This document shows positions 19,001-23,250 of a stretch of 23,250 nt of DNA, piece by piece. The notes below the pieces were generated by a model that was given only the letters and a program-made list of their open reading frames with translations, had not been told where the DNA came from and did no database searches. The DNA is taken from the NCBI RefSeq assembly GCF_022376445.1, contig NW_025955506.1, positions 1 through 23,250 of the forward strand, in the 5' to 3' direction. Within the stretch, counting starts at the first letter, position 1. Each line of letters begins with the position of its first letter. A program made the translations under genes and the position numbers. Origin of the DNA: Fomitopsis serialis. Its lineage: Eukaryota > Basidiomycota > Agaricomycetes > Polyporales > Fomitopsidaceae.

Positions 19001-19988
19001 ATGGCTCGATTTCCCGGAGCTCTGCGTGCTATAAGACCCTCGTCTTCCTGCCTCTCTCGTGCCATCTCCATCCCTTCCCCCGTCTCCGCCAGGGCCTGTC
19101 GCAGTATGGCTACGGTGCATAAGATGGCCCAGGAGGGCTTTGGATCCGGAACGAATGAGCTCTACGATCGGTGGGTCTCCAGAACACGCATCAGGTGTGT
19201 CACACATTGAACACGTCCTCGGATGTGCCAGTGCCCGGCCTTCCTACCAGCCTGCCGCGATCTCGCACATCCGAGATGCTATTGCCAGTGCTCAATCTCT
19301 CAACGTCATTGAGATCGGCGCGGGCACCGGTATCTTCACCCGTGCCTTCCTTGCACACCCGGCCTTCTCCACTTCTATCCAGGCCCTCAGAGCAGTCGAA
19401 CCCAGCGCGGGCATGCGCGAGGTCTTCACGTCTTCGGTCAAGGACGAGCGTATCACAGTCAGCGAAGGCACGTTCGACAGCACCGGCGCACCCGATGCGT
19501 CCGCCGACGCGATCATCGTCGCGCAGGCCTTCCACTGGTGCCCCGACTACGACAAGGCGGCAAAGGAGTTCGCGAGGGTGCTCAAGCCGGGCGGCGTAGT
19601 CGCGCTCATCTGGAACCTGGAGGATCGCGACGGCGCAGCGTGGGTCGCCCAGCTGCGCGACCGCATCGAGAGGCACGAGTCTGGCACGCCCCAGTTCCGC
19701 CTGAACCTCTGGCGCGCCCTCTTCTCGACGCCATCCTACACGTCCCTCTTCCAGCCGCACGAGGAGCAGACCTGGACGTACGCCCTCCCGGGCTCGCGCG
19801 ACATCGTCATCAACCGCGCGTTAAGCAAAAGCTACATAGCTGTTCTGCCTCCGGACGAGAAGGAGAAGGTTGTGCAGGACATCGACGAGATCCTGCGCAA
19901 GGGAGAGGGCAAGAAGTGGACAGACGAGAGTCAGGGTATCTTCGAGTATCCTTATGGAACCTTGGTCGTCACTTTCAGGAAGAGGTGA
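19001..19988 (+). CDS. SAM-dependent class I methyltransferase (Methyltransf_11 type)
   Basis: Two exons, 19001-19170 and 19232-19988, are separated by a 61 bp intron (GTGGGT donor, TGCCAG acceptor). The splice completes YDRARPSYQP, the typical opening of this fungal methyltransferase group, and the protein has 308 residues. SAM-binding motif I is VIEIGAGTG (residues 82-90). Later motifs are ADAIIVAQAFHW and FARVLKPGGVVALIWN. The first 35 residues are rich in Arg, Ser and Ala and lack acidic residues, as in a mitochondrial presequence; Met36 and Met42 lie just before the conserved domain and could start a cytosolic form. The group includes trans-aconitate-type small-molecule methyltransferases, but the substrate cannot be predicted. 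It converges with F-box gene A, 106 bp away. Confidence 0.88.
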
Positions 19989-20094
19989 AAGCAAATGCAA
20001 TGGTGGTTGCGAACACCCATGTAACAACAGTCCTACCCAGGTAGTCATTGTGTCAAATCTAAATGATAACATACCCCAGCGCCCAGGCGGATGC

Positions 20095-21770
20095 TTACAT
20101 GCACTCGTATGTGACAGGACCTTCCCACTGCAACCCTTTGAGGAGCTGAGGCGGCCATCCTATTCCTACCAGCTTCACTGTCTTCAACGGTATTTGTCGA
20201 CTGGAGGCTTGCCGCATGCAAGCTACCAATAACCGTTTGGTTTCAAGGTTGTGATACACCCCGATGAGGTCCAGCGTTGATAGCTGTGGACAATTCACGT
20301 CGCCGTCGTCGTGACCGCCTGTCGCCGGCGTGAACAACAAGGACAGTATCACCGCTAGCGCTTCGGGAGACATGTTGATCAGACGGAGCAGACGGAGGTT
20401 CTTCGTAGAATGAAGGCAGAACGACCAGTCTGCATGCGGCATGGTCCCGAACTCGCAGCTTTGATCTTCAAGAGTCAACTCCTCGAGCCGCGAGACGTCG
20501 AGGTTCTCGAACGCAGTCCGATATGGGAGGTATAAGAGGTCCGGACGACCGCCCTGTACGGCCACGTCAACGGTGCCCACTGACCCCGACCAACTTTCGG
20601 AGAGGTCTGGACGGAGAGTGAGCCGGAATTCCTCGACATCATGGGTAAGGTCGAGTGAACGGATGCACGGCAGCGGCATCAAGCGGCTCGTGTCCGGAGG
20701 GAGCATGTCAAGAGATAAGTCGTCACGACCGCGCTCGACGATGGTAGCGAGGTGCACGTGGGCATGGGTGGCCGTGAGGTCCAGGCTGGCCAGCAGAGTT
20801 GCCATCCAATTGGAAGGCTGGTACACCAAGTGCAAATCTCGGAGTCGCGAGAGCGTTACAAGCCGCGGACGCGCGGACGGATGTTCCGAAATTCTTCGCG
20901 CCAGCTTGAGCAAGCTGCAGCAGTACATCAATTGTTCCAAGTGAGGGCACCTTTCTAAGACGTCCAGAAACACATCCGGCGGTGGGACGCGACCGTCCTG
21001 ATCACGAAGCTTCAGCTGGGTGAGGTTGTTGAAGATCCCAGACGTCCAATGGATGTTGAAGCTGGTGAGTTCTACGGTCCGAAGCTTGGGGGTAGCGTCG
21101 GCGAAGAGCGTGTCCCTTGTGACGTCCTCTAGCCTATTGTCCGGGTCCGGGAACGGTCCGTCCCCTGGCTGTAGGCAGAGAACTGTGAGGTTCGGTGCAG
21201 GCTCCGTGAGCACATCAAGGAAGTCTTCCATGTCGTCCGGCTCCAACAGAGAGACACGCAAACTCTGCAACCGCTGGAGTGGTAGTCGGTCCCGTAATTT
21301 CGCCCGTTCGAAGGATAGCGCGGGTAACTCGTAAATCCAGTACTTCACGCACATATTTTTGGAGCGTGCCAGAACAGCTTGGCGAGGTCGAGAGGCAGAA
21401 AGGGGATGTGCGTCCAGAGGCGTGACGCGGCGAGCGCGACGGTGCGCCAGTGCGCGCAGACGTGGGTCATATCGAGGACGGGTTTGTGCTCGTGCTCTAG
21501 CTGTGACTTGTCTTCTGTCACGAGTAGGAAGATCTCGATGAGCATCTCCGGGGGACGGTGAACGAGCGCGACCGAGTTGCGCAAGCGCTTCAGGGTACAT
21601 ATCCGTCGCGAGATGTGGTACCGCTCGTCGGTGAGTTCGTTGAGCTTGCTGTCCACAGACTCGAGCAGAGCGGAGGTATTGAGCCCGAGAGTCGCCTCGG
21701 GAGGCGGGGTGAGGGGTAGGAATGGCCTTGCCGCTTCTCTAGCTTCATCATACGCGGAGTAGTGGCTCAT
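20095..21770 (-). CDS. F-box/leucine-rich protein A, with one apparent single-base deletion
   Basis: The N-terminal part (21770 to about 21360) holds a coiled coil (residues 36-66, LNELTDERYHISRRI), the F-box core VHRPPEMLIEIF and the second half MTHVCAHWRTVALAASRLW, an arrangement typical of expanded mushroom F-box families. The C-terminal part is in another frame from about 21375 to the stop at 20095. It carries MCVKYWIYELP, LQSLRVSLLEPDD and a series of irregular leucine-rich repeats ending TYECM. One missing base between about 21345 and 21375, perhaps at the A5 run in CCAAAAATATG, reconciles both; the full frame would then be 558 residues. No splice pair explains the switch. It is paralogous to the gene on its right, sharing LSLDMLPPD and the ADWSFCL and LSLLF blocks. 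Probable SKP1 adaptor with unknown target. Confidence 0.8.
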
Positions 21771-22417
21771 GGTCTATGTTGTATTGCCAGTGAGGCAAGT
21801 GAACGCAAAACCTAAGAGTGGTGCGTAGCAGCGGGGCGGGATGGCTTGCAGCCTGCAGGTGAACGTTTCTACAAGTGCTCAGATCGCGTCATTGAGAGAT
21901 TGCCAATGACTGAGATTAGGACACACCTCGCAGGACTTCTTCAGTCTGAGTCTTTGGCAGCTTGACTGATCCACTCGTGTCCACCGTCAGAACATGCGAG
22001 TCAAGGCTAATAGACGTGCTGGCGGCAGATGGCACAGTCCAAAGACTACACATACAGTACGTCCTCCGAGTGACTGAGTTGTCGAGAACGCATATGTACC
22101 TGTAATGATGATGATGATGATGAACTCAGCATTTATATTTATTGTCTCACTTAACCGCGATAAGTGTGGGCGTTTAGTCGCGCCACCAGACCCGCGTCCG
22201 GTTCGAGGGTAGTATGGCAGGGTGTACGCATAACGTCTATGTAGTGATTGTTGGGCAAAAAGAGTCAGGTTCTGCACAGGGTCGTATCTGATGGCGTGGT
22301 CCGAGGTCGTAGTGTAACGAATGGCAAAAGAAATTGGCGAATATTGAAAAGCATACAGTATTACAGTCCATACTCGGCGGCGCTCCGGCGTATTCCCCCC
22401 AGTATCCAGGCGGACAA
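21771..22417. other. Intergenic region between the tandem F-box paralogues
   Basis: It contains the 3' side of gene B and the promoter of gene A. A six-unit ATG microsatellite lies at 22105-22122, followed by an AT-rich patch (CATTTATATTTATTG, 22129-22143) that could be a TATA region for gene A on the minus strand. No gene is supported. Confidence 0.45.
22105..22122 (+). repeat. (ATG)6 trinucleotide microsatellite
   Basis: Six perfect ATG units lie in non-coding sequence between the two F-box paralogues. It is useful mainly as a polymorphic marker. Confidence 0.9.
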
Positions 22418-23250
22418 TCACGGGCACTCGAATACAGCAGGGCATGTCCACTGTAACCTTCAAGGGACTGATGCGGCCATTCTATGCCCTCCAGCCTCAC
22501 CATTTTCAGAGGTATTTGTTGATTGGAGGCTCGTCGCATGCAAGCCGCCAACACCCGTTCGATTGTGATTTTTTCATCGTCATTTATAAAAGCCGCATGG
22601 ATTGCCAGTGTCGACAGCTGTGGACAAATGATGTCGCCATCATCGTGAATGTCTATCGCCGGCATGAATAACAACGAGAGTATGCGAGTGGTTGCTTCAG
22701 GGGCGATGTCAGCCAGATGAAGCTGGCGGAGGTTCTTCGCGCGTTGAAGGCAAAACGACCAGTCTGCAGGCAGCATGAAATATTCAAACTCGTGGCTTGG
22801 ATCTCCAATGATCAACTCCTCGAGCCGTGTGGTGTCGAGTTTTTGAAACACAGCCCGATATACGAGGGGTACGAAGTCTGGGTGCAGGCAACCTTGCAAC
22901 AATATGCCATAATGCCCATTGAGTTCGTCCAACAGTCAGAAAGGGCCGGAAGGAGAGTGAGCCTGAAATCATCGATCTCGTGGGTGATCTCGAGTGAAAG
23001 GATGGATGACGGCGTCATGATGTGGCTTATGTCCGGAGGGAGCATGTCAAGAGACAACTCGGGCCTTTCGGCTTGATCCTCTTCGACGGACGCAGTGAGT
23101 TGCACGCATGCATGGGTAACCGTAATGTCCAGGTTGTCCAGCAGAGTTGCCACCCATTTGGAAGGCTGGCGCATCAGGTCAAGCTCCTGGAGTCGCGAGA
23201 GCGTCACTGGTCGCGAACGGGTGGGCGCACGCTCTAGATCTGGCCTCCTC
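22418..23250 (-). CDS. F-box/leucine-rich protein B, partial at the right edge, with two apparent single-base deletions
   Basis: Only the C-terminal leucine-rich half is in the window; the F-box would lie beyond base 23250. It aligns end to end with the second half of gene A: VTLSRLQEL against VTLSRLRDL, ELSLDMLPPDISHIM against DLSLDMLPPDTSRLM, then RLEELIIGD, ADWSFCLQ, LSLLFMPA and QQIPLKMVRLEGI. The frame switches once near 22902-22905 (between GIMA and LLQGCLHPD) and again near 22457 (GG where gene A has GGG). With one base restored at each place, the alignment continues to a stop at 22418-22420 that coincides with the stop of gene A, with end LQWTCPAVFECP against LQWEGPVTYECM. It is either a functional paralogue with sequence errors or a decaying duplicate. 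Confidence 0.72.

Noticed and set aside
19538..20044. 168-codon plus-strand frame inside the methyltransferase
   Set aside because: It is a shifted reading of the methyltransferase exon, which carries clear SAM-binding motifs in its own frame.
21345..21383. An intron explaining the frame switch in F-box gene A
   Set aside because: The GTGCGTG donor and possible CTCCAG or TTGCAG acceptors give the wrong phase and would delete the family block MCVKYWIYELP.
1..23250. Transposons, CRISPR arrays, tRNA or rRNA genes, secondary-metabolite cluster
   Set aside because: I saw no terminal repeats, polymerase or transposase motifs, regular spacer arrays, or synthase genes. The gene content is ordinary fungal housekeeping plus F-box and cerato-platanin families.

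Overview
This window looks like nuclear DNA of a filamentous basidiomycete, most likely an agaricomycete (mushroom or polypore). The genes are dense and GC-rich. Coding exons are split by many 48-90 bp GT-AG introns with short branch-site motifs. The gene families are fungal: cerato-platanin, F-box/leucine-rich proteins with the N-terminal helix typical of mushrooms, and Hsp90 in six exons. No rRNA, tRNA, CRISPR array, transposase or prophage was seen, and the layout is that of ordinary core chromosome. All gene structures were built by hand from splice sites, reading phase and remembered family motifs.

Left part (1-5.6 kb): a partial translation initiation factor eIF1 gene (minus) diverges from a small basic protein resembling the rRNA-processing factor Fyv7 (plus). 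This is followed by the regulatory subunit of protein phosphatase 4 (PP4R2, minus), an F-box protein (plus) and a secreted cerato-platanin (minus). Middle (6.2-14.1 kb): a hamartin/TSC1 homologue of seven exons lies head-to-tail with the Hsp90 gene, whose promoter carries a perfect three-unit heat-shock element. A second F-box-like protein with an acidic run follows. Right part (14.4-23.25 kb): an alpha/beta hydrolase of the hormone-sensitive-lipase type (minus, eight exons), a sphingoid long-chain-base kinase (minus, eleven exons, one GC-AG intron), a SAM-dependent methyltransferase with a possible mitochondrial presequence (plus), and two related F-box/LRR genes in tandem (minus), the second cut by the window edge.

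Several genes touch growth control: TSC1 restrains TORC1 by stabilising TSC2, PP4R2 targets PP4, LCB kinase makes sphingoid-base phosphates, and Hsp90 chaperones signalling proteins. Animal TSC1 is reported to be an Hsp90 co-chaperone, so the TSC1-HSP90 neighbourhood merits a synteny check. I found no convincing new multi-gene system. The most unusual signal is a set of single-base deletions, all in the same direction, that break otherwise well-conserved reading frames in the right 7 kb: two in the LCB kinase, one in F-box gene A and two in F-box gene B. They are either uncorrected homopolymer-type sequence errors or real decay.
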